Position numbers and translations under genes: made by a program | Part shown: in pieces, positions 47,922 through 58,100 of the stretch | How positions within the stretch are numbered: the stretch's first letter is position 1 | Layout: every line of letters begins with the position of its first letter | The notes under the pieces: generated by a model | What the model saw: only the letters and a program-made list of their open reading frames with translations | Database searches by the model: none | Told to the model about the DNA's origin: nothing | NCBI GenBank assembly: GCA_947372105.1 | Contig: CANBSH010000002.1 | Span: 41,713 to 105,712, forward strand | From: Chitinophagaceae bacterium | GTDB taxonomy: Bacteria; Bacteroidota; Bacteroidia; Chitinophagales; Chitinophagaceae | Direction of reading: 5' to 3' | Length of the DNA: 64,000 nt

Positions 47922-49019
47922 CTACTTTGACCACTCTTGAAATTGAGTTTTTAAAAAATCATTAATTAATTTAGGGAAAGCATATTTTTTTAAAGAAGTC
48001 GCACTCACCCAAAGGTCATTATCGTACAATTTTGGCTTTTGCTTTAGTTTTACCCATATAAAGCGAGCCTGTAACAACTGATGGGTAAGGGTTTGACTAA
48101 AAATAGGCGAAACATTTTTTCGATTTAATACAACGCCTCCCGATTCAAAATTTTGATTTTTAACCCCTAATTGATCCTGCAAAATATGAGTCAAATAGCT
48201 TACTGTAAGTGGACGCATGTTTGTGTTTTCTACTAAATAAAATTGAAATAGATTTTGCCAAATATCACCTTCTCCTCTTTTTTGCAACCACCAAGTATTT
48301 TTATATTGGAAGCAGAAAAAATCAAACTGTCTTTTTTTCCTTTGTATACTTTTTATTTTAATGGGCAACTGATTCACTAAGCCTTGTTGATAAGCAACAC
48401 ATTTAGGTTGAAGATTACAATGCGCACAATTGGGCGCCATTGGCTTACATATAGTAGCTCCAAAATCCATGAGGGCTTGATTGTAAATGCCGGCTTGTCG
48501 GGCTGCTAAATTTTTTTGTGCTAGTTCATTAAAAATCAATAGGCCTTCTTTGCTATCAGTGGGTGTATGAATGCCATAAAATCGGGACAACACTCTAAAA
48601 ACATTGCCATCAACCACAGCATACGGTAAATTATAGGCAAAGGAAGCAATGGCAGCGGCAGTATAAGGCCCCACCCCTTTTAAAGAAAGTAATTCTTCAT
48701 AAGTATTCGGAAAGACTCCTTTATATTTTTCGACAATTTCCTTTGCCGTAAATAATAAATTTTTACATCGATTATAATATCCTAAGCCTTCCCATAATTT
48801 AAAAACCTTTTCTTCTTTAGCTTTTGCTAAATCTTGGACTGTTGGGAAGGCTTTTGTAAATTTTTCGTAATAACTCCAACCCTGTTCTACCCTAGTTTGT
48901 TGTAAAATGATCTCACTCAACCATATTTTATAGGGGTCTTTTTCTCCCTTCCAAGGCATGGGTCGATTATTTTCGATATCATTCCAATAAAGGAGCTTCT
49001 GGGTAAAGAAAGTGGCCAT
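47922..49019 (-). CDS. mutY: A/G-specific adenine glycosylase MutY
   Basis: The 365 residues contain catalytic Glu36 (SEIILQQTRV), helix-hairpin-helix LKGVGPYTAAAIA (~113-125), catalytic Asp137 (VVDGNVFRVLSR), and 4Fe-4S ligands Cys191, 198, 201, 207. The C-terminal NUDIX-like domain (~225-360) recognises 8-oxoG. It removes A opposite 8-oxoG. It is followed by gldE/gldD and divergent from HU, an arrangement typical of Bacteroidota. Confidence 0.96.
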   Translation of the reverse strand: MATFFTQKLLYWNDIENNRPMPWKGEKDPYKIWLSEIILQQTRVEQGWSYYEKFTKAFPTVQDLAKAKEEKVFKLWEGLGYYNRCKNLLFTAKEIVEKYKGVFPNTYEELLSLKGVGPYTAAAIASFAYNLPYAVVDGNVFRVLSRFYGIHTPTDSKEGLLIFNELAQKNLAARQAGIYNQALMDFGATICKPMAPNCAHCNLQPKCVAYQQGLVNQLPIKIKSIQRKKRQFDFFCFQYKNTWWLQKRGEGDIWQNLFQFYLVENTNMRPLTVSYLTHILQDQLGVKNQNFESGGVVLNRKNVSPIFSQTLTHQLLQARFIWVKLKQKPKLYDNDLWVSATSLKKYAFPKLINDFLKTQFQEWSK

Positions 49020-49226
49020 ATTTCACAAAAATGCTAAAAAAACGGGTGACTCAGATTAAAATTATCGTCTAAAAGGACAATTATAGATTATATTAATTTT
49101 ATATATAAATAATAAATATGTATATTCCTTTAAAATAATGGCTAAAAATGTATAAAAATATTAGGATATAGTTGTAATTCGGTGAAATTTAATTTATTTT
49201 TAATACTGAACCTAAAACCAAACTTC

Positions 49227-49511
49227 ATGAGAAAATCTGATCTCATTAATCAAATTTCTGAAAAAACCGGAATACCTAAAGTAGATGTTCTTGTTACTTT
49301 AGAAACCATGTTTAAGGAAGTAAAAGAAAGCTTGTCAAACGGCCAAAACATCTACATACGTGGATTTGGCAGCTTTATTACTAAAAAAAGGGCGGCTAAA
49401 ATTGGTCGTAATATTAAAAAGAATATTGCGGTTGAGATCCCTGAACATTTTATTCCTGCTTTTAAACCAGCAAAAGAATTTGTAAACGATGTAAAAAGCA
49501 AGCGTAAGTAA
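49227..49511 (+). CDS. HU/IHF-family DNA-binding protein
   Basis: ATG 49227 gives 94 residues (MRKSDLINQISEKTGIPKVDV); a longer frame from 49182 adds an unlikely hydrophobic stretch. Residues 1-~90 are the HU fold with GFGSFITKKRAAKIGRN and the DNA-binding arm (~55-75). It compacts and bends DNA. It is divergent from mutY across an AT-rich 207-bp region and followed by a TPR gene after 26 bp. Confidence 0.95.
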   Translation: MRKSDLINQISEKTGIPKVDVLVTLETMFKEVKESLSNGQNIYIRGFGSFITKKRAAKIGRNIKKNIAVEIPEHFIPAFKPAKEFVNDVKSKRK

Positions 49512-49537
49512 CTACCTTTGCTGGAAATTGATTTACA

Positions 49538-50383
49538 TTGAAGAAGCCTCAAATTATTGTTGTTGCCCTATCTATTGCCTTATTTTGTACACTCTATTTT
49601 TGGGTACCTAGGCATAAAACCATCGAATCTGCAGCCTCCATTACGACTGATAATCAAGAATTTACGTCCACTAGTGTCCTAGAAACTGCCAAATTAGGAC
49701 TCAGTCCAGAACAAAAATTAACTTTACTAAGCATTGAAAATCAATTCAATAGCTCAAAAACTCCAAAGGATAGTATCGCCGTAATTGCTCAACTAAGCCG
49801 CTTTTGGGCGGACTCGGCTCAAAAGCTAGGTCCTTATTTATATTACACATACAGCGCTGCTTTGTTGGAAAATTCTGAAAAAAGCCTCACTTTTGCAGCC
49901 CAACAGTTGGTTGATAACTTAACCAACCAGGAAGCACCTCCAGCCTTTCTTAAATGGATCGCCGGAAATGCAAAAGTTCTTTTAGATAAAGCATTGATTA
50001 TGAATCCTAATAATGATTCAGCTAAAATCAATTTAGGTGCCTGTTATTTGTTTGGAAATATTTCGGACAATCCTATGCAAGGCATTTTAAAGATTAAAGA
50101 AATAGTGGACAAAAATCCACACAATATTTACGGTCAAATGATTTTAGCATTGGGAGGTAAAAAGTCAGGACAAAATCAAAAAGCAATTGAACGCTTTTTA
50201 ATCATTCTGAAAGACCAACCTAATAATATGGAAGCCCTCATAAATGTGGCTGAATGTTATGAACTTACGAATCAAAAGGATCTTGCTTTGGAATATTATG
50301 AAAAAGCTAAAAAAGCAAACCAAATGAATATTCCAGGGCTGAATGGTGCGATTGACAAAAGAATACAACAATTAAAGAAATAA
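49538..50383 (+). CDS. Membrane-anchored TPR protein
   Basis: The 281 residues start at TTG 49538 (MKKPQIIVV); no in-frame ATG fits the anchor. One N-terminal helix (~5-24) is followed by a linker and TPR repeats (~150-275; ALINVAECYELTNQKDLALEYYEKA includes the repeat core). It lies in the conserved mutY-HU-TPR-RNase G neighbourhood. Function unknown. Probably anchored in the inner membrane with its repeats outside. Confidence 0.85.
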   Translation: MKKPQIIVVALSIALFCTLYFWVPRHKTIESAASITTDNQEFTSTSVLETAKLGLSPEQKLTLLSIENQFNSSKTPKDSIAVIAQLSRFWADSAQKLGPYLYYTYSAALLENSEKSLTFAAQQLVDNLTNQEAPPAFLKWIAGNAKVLLDKALIMNPNNDSAKINLGACYLFGNISDNPMQGILKIKEIVDKNPHNIYGQMILALGGKKSGQNQKAIERFLIILKDQPNNMEALINVAECYELTNQKDLALEYYEKAKKANQMNIPGLNGAIDKRIQQLKK

Positions 50384-50410
50384 TATTATATAACAACAAA
50401 ATTATCGGAC

Positions 50411-50506
50411 ATGCCTTGTGGTAAAAAGAGAAAGCGTCATAAAATTGCGACGCACAAAAGAAAGAAGCGTTTAAGAAAAAATAGACATAAGAAGAAGAAT
50501 AAATAA
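50411..50506 (+). CDS. 31-residue basic protein, bS22/mS38 (AURKAIP1/COX24)-like
   Basis: ATG 50411 encodes 31 residues beginning MPCGKKRKRHKIATHKRKKR and ending in lysines; more than half are Lys, Arg or His. Tiny arginine/lysine-rich proteins with this pattern are annotated in Bacteroidota as AURKAIP1/COX24-domain proteins, and the mitochondrial (mS38) and mycobacterial (bS22) relatives are ribosomal. It lies 27 bp after the TPR gene and is followed by a perfect 34-bp terminator palindrome. The family call is from memory of the sequence pattern and was not searched. Confidence 0.75.
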   Translation: MPCGKKRKRHKIATHKRKKRLRKNRHKKKNK

Positions 50507-50516
50507 TTCCTTTTCT

Positions 50517-50556
50517 ATGCAAGCGTATTTTAATTAAAATACGCTTGCATTTTTTT
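50517..50556 (+). terminator. Rho-independent terminator after the small basic protein gene
   Basis: ATGCAAGCGTATTTTAA pairs perfectly with TTAAAATACGCTTGCAT (50517-50550), followed by a T-run. It ends the HU-TPR-small-protein transcript before RNase G. Confidence 0.92.
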
Positions 50557-50665
50557 CAAATCACACACCACTTATCTACTAAGCAACTTTACTTTACCTT
50601 TTCCTTCCTTTGTAAAGTGGTCGTGTTTCAAAAATTATAAAGCAAAACATGAGTGTTAATGCGCT

Positions 50666-52246
50666 ATGCGTGCTTTAAAAAAGTTGCTATCAGTGAACAA
50701 AGATTTAATAATTAATAGTTCTTCCGATGGGGTAGAGATTGCCTTGTTAGAAGAAAAAAAGTTGGTTGAAATACACAACGAAAAAATGGACGCCCGTTGG
50801 TCTGTAGGGGATTTGTATTTAGGAAAGGTTAAAAAAATAATACCAGGCCTGAATGCCGCTTTTGTGGATGTAGGCTTTGAGAAAGATGCTTTTTTGCATT
50901 ACACCGACTTAAGTCCTTATGCCAAATCCATCATTAAGTTCACGCAATTAGCAATGAACGACAATGATAATAGTTTTGATTTTGCGCATTTCCAAACTGC
51001 CCCAGAAATAGTTAAAACAGGCAAAATAAGCGAAGTATTAAATGGCAAGCCCAATGTGTTGGTTCAAATATTAAAAGAGCCTATTGCGGCCAAAGGACCC
51101 CGTTTAAGTTGTGAAATTTCATTAGCAGGACGATTCGTAGTATTAACTCCCTTCAATGAAATAGTGGCAGTGAGTAAAAAAATTCATTCAGGAGACGAAC
51201 GTAGAAGATTACAAAAAATAATTGAAGGAGTGAGGCCCAAAAATTTTGGGGTCATTGTACGTACTGCAGCCGAAGGAAAAAGCACCGCCGAACTTCATGA
51301 GGATTTATTAACGCTTGAAGCCAACTGGAAAAATATACAATCCAATTTAAAAGGCGCGGTTCCTCCTGCTCGTATTATGAATGAGGAGAGTAAAACGACA
51401 AGTATCTTAAGAGACTTATTAAATGAAGATTTTAATAAGATCGTAGTGAATGATAAAAAAATATACGACCTCACTTTAAGTTATTTGCAACGTATAGCTC
51501 CAGGCAAAGCAAACATATTAAGTTTATACAATGGAGATCAAGCAATTTTTGATCAATATGGTATTACTAAACAAGTAAAATCTTCTTTTGGTAAAACAGT
51601 CAACTTACCTAGTGGCGCTTATTTGATTATTGAACATACCGAAGCATTACATGTCATAGATGTGAACTCAGGTTTCAAGAGCGTTTCCAATAACCAAGAG
51701 GAAAATGCGATGCAAACCAATATGGAAGCTGCCGAGGAAATCGCAAGACAATTAAGATTAAGAGATATAGGGGGGATTATTGTCATTGACTTTATTGATA
51801 TGAAATTGCCCGAAAACAGACGCAAAGTTCAAGAAGCTTTAGAAGGCTTTATGAAAACCGACCGTGCAAGACATTCGGTACTTCCTATTTCCAAGTTTGG
51901 ATTATTACAAGCAACTCGTCAAAGAATACGCCCAGAAGTAAATATTAATACCTCCGAAGACTGTCCTGCATGTACAGGAACGGGGAAAATCACATCCACT
52001 TTACTCTTAGAGGATGAAATGGAGAAGAAATTGGCTTATTTGGCTACACACGGGCATAAAAATCTGCAGATAGTAGTTCATCCCATCATTCATTCGCACC
52101 TCACTAAGGGCATCTTTAATAGCATTATAAAGACTTGGAGAAAGAGATATAAAATCAAACTTAAATCACAGGCATCCAATATTAGCCATTTAGTAGAATA
52201 TCGATTCTTGGATGAGCATTTAGAAGAAATTAAGATTTACGCGTAG
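50666..52246 (+). CDS. rng: Ribonuclease G/E
   Basis: The 526 residues have an S1 domain (~35-130) and an RNase H-like catalytic part with Asp332 (VIDVNSG) and Asp375 (VIDFIDMK), 43 residues apart as in E. coli RNase E. A zinc-link CPAC (Cys433, Cys436) follows. No long disordered degradosome tail is present, so it resembles RNase G. It processes rRNA ends and degrades mRNA. Downstream of the HU-TPR-small-protein genes, with its own upstream region of 159 bp. Confidence 0.95.
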   Translation: MRALKKLLSVNKDLIINSSSDGVEIALLEEKKLVEIHNEKMDARWSVGDLYLGKVKKIIPGLNAAFVDVGFEKDAFLHYTDLSPYAKSIIKFTQLAMNDNDNSFDFAHFQTAPEIVKTGKISEVLNGKPNVLVQILKEPIAAKGPRLSCEISLAGRFVVLTPFNEIVAVSKKIHSGDERRRLQKIIEGVRPKNFGVIVRTAAEGKSTAELHEDLLTLEANWKNIQSNLKGAVPPARIMNEESKTTSILRDLLNEDFNKIVVNDKKIYDLTLSYLQRIAPGKANILSLYNGDQAIFDQYGITKQVKSSFGKTVNLPSGAYLIIEHTEALHVIDVNSGFKSVSNNQEENAMQTNMEAAEEIARQLRLRDIGGIIVIDFIDMKLPENRRKVQEALEGFMKTDRARHSVLPISKFGLLQATRQRIRPEVNINTSEDCPACTGTGKITSTLLLEDEMEKKLAYLATHGHKNLQIVVHPIIHSHLTKGIFNSIIKTWRKRYKIKLKSQASNISHLVEYRFLDEHLEEIKIYA

Positions 52247-52386
52247 TTTTTATATTAGTTGGAATCATTAATATAAGAACAGGCAAGCAATGTATGGTTC
52301 TAATGAATATCGCAAGTAGACTCCTATTGATATAGCTTATTCCTTATACAAGAGGATCTATTAAAACATTCCTGAAAAAAGAGCAT

Positions 52387-52426
52387 AAAAAAAAGACCCA
52401 CCGAAAATTCGGTGGGTCTTTTTTTA
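52387..52426. terminator. Bidirectional terminator between rng and the SusC/D operon
   Basis: AAAAAGACCCACCGAA pairs with TTCGGTGGGTCTTTTT with A- and T-runs on the two sides. It serves rng (plus) and the SusC/D operon (minus), whose 3' ends converge. The rest of the 210-bp gap shows no gene. Confidence 0.92.
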
Positions 52427-52456
52427 TATTGAGATGTTCAATGAAGAACAGTCAAA

Positions 52457-53347
52457 CTATTGCTTTTGAAGAATCAAAGAATAGAAACCATAACTAGAAG
52501 TTCCATAGAAATGTTCAATCTTTAATCCGATATATCCAGTACAAGAGAAGATATAACCAGCATTTGCTGCAGCAGCAGAATATACAGCTCCAGTTGGAGA
52601 ATAGCTACCGTAATCAACACGTGGAATTGAAGCAGCTCCTGTGTTTGGATCTACGTTTACTACCAATTTGTTTTTTACATAACCGCCACCTGGGTATACA
52701 CCACTTAAATCAACTTGGTTAGCACCAGGACCATCACCTACAGGTACGATTGCACCTAAAGCCCAGTCTTCCCAACCATCAGCGATTACTTTGTAGTTAC
52801 CTTTCATACCACCTGTGAATGGACAAACCACATAAGCAGTCCATCTAAAACAAGCGTTATAACCAGTAGCATTTTCTAATGCACCTAAAGTGTTAGATAA
52901 GTCATAAGTTTTACCATCTTCAGTAATAACTTGGTTGTAGAAAGTGTAAAACTGACCTGGCGCAAATAAAGATGCAGCAGGAGTTCCAATAGCAGTCGCT
53001 ACTTCAGCTCCAGTTGCAGCTAATTCGGTAGTACCGTTTACGTCTACTGTTTTAACTAATTTCCATGCAGCTGGATCAGCATTTGCATTTTTTACTACAA
53101 ACAATTTTACTTGTTTAATTTTAACCCCGTTATTATAAGGGTCTACCATTACAGATACTTTAGAAGTACTGATTGCGGCATAGTTAAAGTTTACATTCAC
53201 CGTTTTATTAAGGGTGATATAAGCTCCTTTTCCAAAGAAGTTGATATCAACGAATGGTTTTTCTAAGGCTAATCCTTCTTTTTGACAAGAAGTACCCACA
53301 ACCATAAAGGCGATAGCAACTAATAGGATGTTTAATATTTTTTTCAT
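52457..53347 (-). CDS. Unrecognised lipoprotein at the end of a SusC/SusD operon
   Basis: Start at ATG 53347 (296 residues); TTG 53356 is three codons upstream. A lipoprotein signal ends VGTSC with Cys21. The mature part is beta-rich, Gly/Ala/Tyr-rich, with VDPYNNGVKIKQVKLFVV, TGYNACFRWTAYVVCPF and DGWEDWALGAIVPVGDG segments. I do not recognise a family. Its position, 14 bp after susD, suggests a surface ligand-binding partner like SusE/SusF-type proteins. It has few acidic residues and no visible catalytic motif. Confidence 0.82.
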   Translation of the reverse strand: MKKILNILLVAIAFMVVGTSCQKEGLALEKPFVDINFFGKGAYITLNKTVNVNFNYAAISTSKVSVMVDPYNNGVKIKQVKLFVVKNANADPAAWKLVKTVDVNGTTELAATGAEVATAIGTPAASLFAPGQFYTFYNQVITEDGKTYDLSNTLGALENATGYNACFRWTAYVVCPFTGGMKGNYKVIADGWEDWALGAIVPVGDGPGANQVDLSGVYPGGGYVKNKLVVNVDPNTGAASIPRVDYGSYSPTGAVYSAAAANAGYIFSCTGYIGLKIEHFYGTSSYGFYSLILQKQ

Positions 53348-53361
53348 TGTTGTCAAATTTA

Positions 53362-55086
53362 TTATTTGATGAAATTATCAGGGTTATTATCCCAGAATAC
53401 TTTGTTTACCGCAGTTCCTAAATTTCTTTGTACCGGTGCATTCAAGTTTCTGTTCATGAATACAGATGGGTAGAAGAAAGAACGGATAAAGAATCCTGGA
53501 TTAGCAGCGTACTTATTGCCTTGTAAATTTCTAGGCGTACCATTTAAACGGTAGTTGTTATATGCTTCCCAACCATTACCCCAAGTTGCTAAGTAAAATT
53601 CCTTACCTACGATATCCAATTTAGCAGCATCAGTAGCAGCAGCATCATATTGTGCTAAAACAATGCTAATGTAGTTTGCAATAGTAGCAGAAGTAGCAGC
53701 ATAAGTTGCAGAAGGAGTAATACCCACTTTAGCAGCAAAGCCAGTTACTTTAGCCATATTATTAGTAAGTGCAGTGTTTAAGCTAGCTCTTGCAGCAGCT
53801 GCACCACCAGTAATAACACCTGTTAAAGCAGCTTCCGCTAATTTAAAGTGTGTAAATTCAGAGTTCCAGATAGGTAAGATACCAGCACCTTTACCACCCA
53901 TTTCCAAACTTACTTTTACAGCAGCATCATCATCAAATGCGCCACCTGCTGGGTAAATACCCCATGTAGTTCTGTAAGAACCATCTGGAGGAGTACCAGA
54001 GTTGTCACCGTGATCACGACCCCAATAACCAGCACCTACATAACAGAAAGGCTCGCCTGCTTTATAATGAGCAGGAGGCGCTTCAATGCTACAAGATAAG
54101 GTTACAGAGTTAACGTTCGCTGCAGATGTATTTTGTCTGTAGAAATAGTAACGTTGTCTTGGATCCAAAGTAGTCTTTGTTGTTTTACTAGTACCACTAA
54201 TATCACAACCACCAGAACCATTTGAAGCACAAGCTGTACCAATTTTTTCAGAAGCAATAGCCCACATAAAGTAGTCAGCCATGTATTCACCTACACTACC
54301 TGATGAGTTATAGTTTCCACCATAATCAGGATGACGGCTATCTGGAGTAGTACGGTTAGTACCATATTGGAAATTAAAGTCGTTTGTTGCAGTTAAAATT
54401 AAATCACCTGCAGTTACTAAAGCTTGAATTTTAGCAGCAGCTGTTGCATCCACTTTACGAGTTTGCATCAACATTTTAAATTTCATTGTTTTAGCAGCCG
54501 TGATCCATTTTGTTTTGTTACCACCATAAAACAAGTCAGCACCTGGTGCAGCACTTGATTTAGAGAAGTCTGTAATCGCATCATCATATAAAGCTAATGC
54601 AGCAGCATATACAGAAGCAGCTGGATCCACTTTAGGTGAAGTTTGTGCTAAACCTGTATTCGCTTCAGTGTAAGGAACATCACCAAAAGCATCTACTAAA
54701 ACTCCTAAAGCGTATGCTTTCATGAATTTAGCCATACCAGAGGCGATGAATCTGTTTTGCTTTTGCGCCAAAGGAATTAAGGCGTTTGCATTTTTAATGA
54801 TTGAAGTATAGGCTGTGTTCCAATAACCATCAAATGAATTCGGAGAATATCCGTTTTGATAGATTGGTCCAAACCATGCTTGTTGTCTAGTTAATTGGCC
54901 CCCGTCGTTTGACGCACCATCAAAGAAACCAGCAAAAGATAATTGAACTGTGTTTAATAACAAGTCAACATCCGCTGTTCCTAATGAAGGAGCATTTGGG
55001 TTGTCCAAAAGACTATCTAATTGTTTGCTACATGCAACCGCAGTTGTAAGTAAGGCAGTGACGATTATAATTTTTAAATATCTCAT
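53362..55086 (-). CDS. SusD/RagB-family outer-membrane lipoprotein
   Basis: The 574 residues have signal MRYLKIIIVTALLTTAVAC with lipidated Cys19 followed by SKQLDSLLDNPNAP, a classic SusD start. Helical TPR-like segments alternate with loops. KFMKAYALGVLVDAFGDVPYTEA (its VDAFGDVPY core) is the typical family signature. It fits the SusD-like group 2 (nutrient-binding lipoprotein). It caps the SusC channel and binds the imported ligand. Unusually Ala-rich. 28 bp after susC. Confidence 0.95.
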   Translation of the reverse strand: MRYLKIIIVTALLTTAVACSKQLDSLLDNPNAPSLGTADVDLLLNTVQLSFAGFFDGASNDGGQLTRQQAWFGPIYQNGYSPNSFDGYWNTAYTSIIKNANALIPLAQKQNRFIASGMAKFMKAYALGVLVDAFGDVPYTEANTGLAQTSPKVDPAASVYAAALALYDDAITDFSKSSAAPGADLFYGGNKTKWITAAKTMKFKMLMQTRKVDATAAAKIQALVTAGDLILTATNDFNFQYGTNRTTPDSRHPDYGGNYNSSGSVGEYMADYFMWAIASEKIGTACASNGSGGCDISGTSKTTKTTLDPRQRYYFYRQNTSAANVNSVTLSCSIEAPPAHYKAGEPFCYVGAGYWGRDHGDNSGTPPDGSYRTTWGIYPAGGAFDDDAAVKVSLEMGGKGAGILPIWNSEFTHFKLAEAALTGVITGGAAAARASLNTALTNNMAKVTGFAAKVGITPSATYAATSATIANYISIVLAQYDAAATDAAKLDIVGKEFYLATWGNGWEAYNNYRLNGTPRNLQGNKYAANPGFFIRSFFYPSVFMNRNLNAPVQRNLGTAVNKVFWDNNPDNFIK

Positions 55087-55114
55087 ATAGATTTCTTTTT
55101 TACTTTAGTTAGGA

Positions 55115-58100
55115 TTAAAAGGTTACTCTTACACTTACACCCATTCTACGTGCAGAAGGACCAGTGATACCCTCGAAACCTTTACCACTACTTACACCCA
55201 ATCCATTTGTTTCTGGATCAAAATGCATGTGTTTAGGGAAGTTAGGAGCAAAGTACCATAAGTTGCTTCCGTTGGCAGAGATAGACAAGCTACCAAATGG
55301 AGTTTTTGATAAGTATTTTTCAGGTAATGAATAACTAAGAGAAACATCTCTTAATCTGATAACTGTTCCGTCAAACATACCAGATTGGTCTGGTCCAAAC
55401 ATGTTATTAAAGAAGGCTTGAGTAGCACTAATTTGAATATTGTTTGGTTTGCCATTTTCCAATACCCCTGGTAAAATATAAGGAGCAGCACGATCAAATT
55501 CTGTATCCGCAGTTACCCCTCTCGCTAACAATGATCTTACTGTTGAAGAGTAAATATCACCACCGCAAGTGTAGTCAAATTGGAAACGGAAATTGAATTG
55601 CTTATAGCTTAAGCTAGAAATACCTGTTAATTTATATTTAGCGTTCGGATCACCAATCACACCAATACTATTTGATGCCATATAGTCACCACCAGATCCT
55701 ACTAATAAATTTCCTTTTGCATCTTTTTGGAAATAATAACCTTTCATGATACCTAAAGGTTGACCGTTAATAGCGAAGTTACCTAAGGTAGTATAACCTG
55801 CATAAACGATTTCTTTTAAGTCAGTAGGAATATTAGATACCATAGACTCATTTAAAGTCCAAACACCTGTTAAATCCCAAGACCAATCTTTTCCTTTGAT
55901 GATTTTGTAACCTACTTGAGCTTCAATACCCTTGTTAGATACTTGACCAGCATTGATTTGGATGGCAGTATAACCAGTTGATGGATCTAAATCTCTGTTC
56001 AAGATTTGATCTTTTGCAACTCTATTATATAATGTCAAATCCAAACTTAAACGAGATTGGAAGAATTTACCTTCAATACCTGCTTCTAATTCTTGTAATA
56101 ACTCAGGTTTTAAATCTGCGTTAGGCAAGTAGTTAGGAATAGCATTGGTATTTAATACAGAACCAGCACTTGTTACAAAGTTTCTTGTAGAAATTGCTAA
56201 AGCTGATCTTGTAGAGTAAGCTCCAGGGAAGTTAGCTGCAGTAGAATAACCAACACGTAATTTTAAGTAGTTGATATTCTTTTTATTTCTTAACCAAGAC
56301 AACGCTTCTGTAGGAATAAATGAAGCACTTACATTAGGATAGAAGATGCTACGGTTAGCGGCTTCTAAAGTAGAAGTCCAGCTATTACGTCCACCTACTA
56401 CTAAATAAGCAAAACGCTTATAATCTAAAGTAGCAGTTGCAAAAGCAGCTAATGATTGAGAATTAATTTTATAATCCAAATCACCACCACCTTCATTATT
56501 GATATCATGCGTTGTAAAGTTAGAATGGTCTAATAAACCAAATACTAATTGTTCTTTACTAGTTGCACCCATTTGATTGTAGCCTAATTCACGATCGTTC
56601 ACACCCGCTAATACGTCAAAGCTATAATCAGAGTTGATATCTTTTTTATAAGTAGCAGTTAATGTGTGGTCAATGATGTTGTTGAAACCAACACTTGTTC
56701 TCATAAAACCAGTAGGGAAATAAGTACCCCCTTTGTTTTGAGCATATAATTGGAAGTTTGAATAATCATCATAACCAAAACGGTAAGCGATTTTTAAATC
56801 CTTAGCAGCATCCCAAGCCATCAAGATATTACCAAAGTTTCTTGAAACCTTATCACGGTTAAAAGAGTTTTTAGCAGTCCATCTTGGGTTTTGGATATCG
56901 TTACCACTTCTGTAGTATACATGAGAATGGTCAATTGGGTTTTCCCACTCTAATCCCATTAAATCTACCGCAGTTGGAGTGTACATTACGTCACCAAAAA
57001 TAGATGGTGCAGATGCAGTACTACCAAATGAAGGAGAAGTTGGAGGAGACTTAACGTCTGTGTTAACGTGGTTGAAAGTACCGCTAATAGTAATTTTGTT
57101 ACTTAATTTAGCTGTACCACCCATACCAATATTACCTTTCATTGTTCCATTACCTTCTACAAAACCTTGGTCATCAGTATAACCGTAGTTAATATTATAG
57201 TTTACATTGCCAGAAGAACCAGCAAAGTTTACTGAAGTATTTTTTGTTACACCATCTTGGAAGAAGTTTTTAACAGAGTTATAAAACTTTAATGGGTAGC
57301 TGTTGTTTCCAACATATTGAGGGAATGCAGCGTTCAAAGCAGAACGGCTATATGGATGCGCTACCAAAGTTGGAGGATTGGTAAATTTACCACCCCAGTT
57401 ACTGAAGAAAGCTAAACCAATACTCAAATCAAAACCACCACCATAAGTAGTGTTGTAATCTGGTAGGTTAGCCACTTGGTTTACAAAATAAGATTGAGAA
57501 ACAGTTACTTCGTTTTTCTTTCTTGTTTTTTGAGTAGATCCGTTTTTAGTAGTTACCAAGATAACACCATTACGTCCTAACTCACCATATAATGTAGTCG
57601 CACTCAAACCTTTTAATACGTCAATTGACTCCACGTTATTCGCGTCTAAGTCTAAGAAACGGCTAGGAGAGTTGTTACCATATACGAAAGAAGTTTGTTG
57701 GTTATTACCACCGTCAAAAGGCACACCATCCACAACCCATAATGGAGAAGTTCCACCAGAGATAGTAGAAATAGCACGAATTACAACGTTAGTACCAGAA
57801 CCAGATAAACCACTTGTATTTAAAATGTTAACACCAGGAGCTTTACCAGTTAAGATACGAGCAATATCCACCTCAGGTTTTAATTCAAGGTCTTTTTTAC
57901 CAATAGAAGAAACCGCGTATCCTAAGGCTTTCTTTTCCTTTTTGATACCCAAGGCAGTTACAACCACTTCACTTAAATCTTCTTTCAAAGCTTTTAAACT
58001 AAAGTTCGTAACAGCTTGTGCTGCTGCTTCTTTTCTTTCAAATCCTACACTAGACACTTGTAATACAGATCCTAGTTTTACACTAATTCTGTAAGTACCA

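Noticed and set aside
49227-52246. Reading the HU-TPR-RNase G region as an undescribed operon system
   Set aside because: The order is a conserved Bacteroidota neighbourhood from memory, and a strong terminator separates the small basic gene from RNase G.
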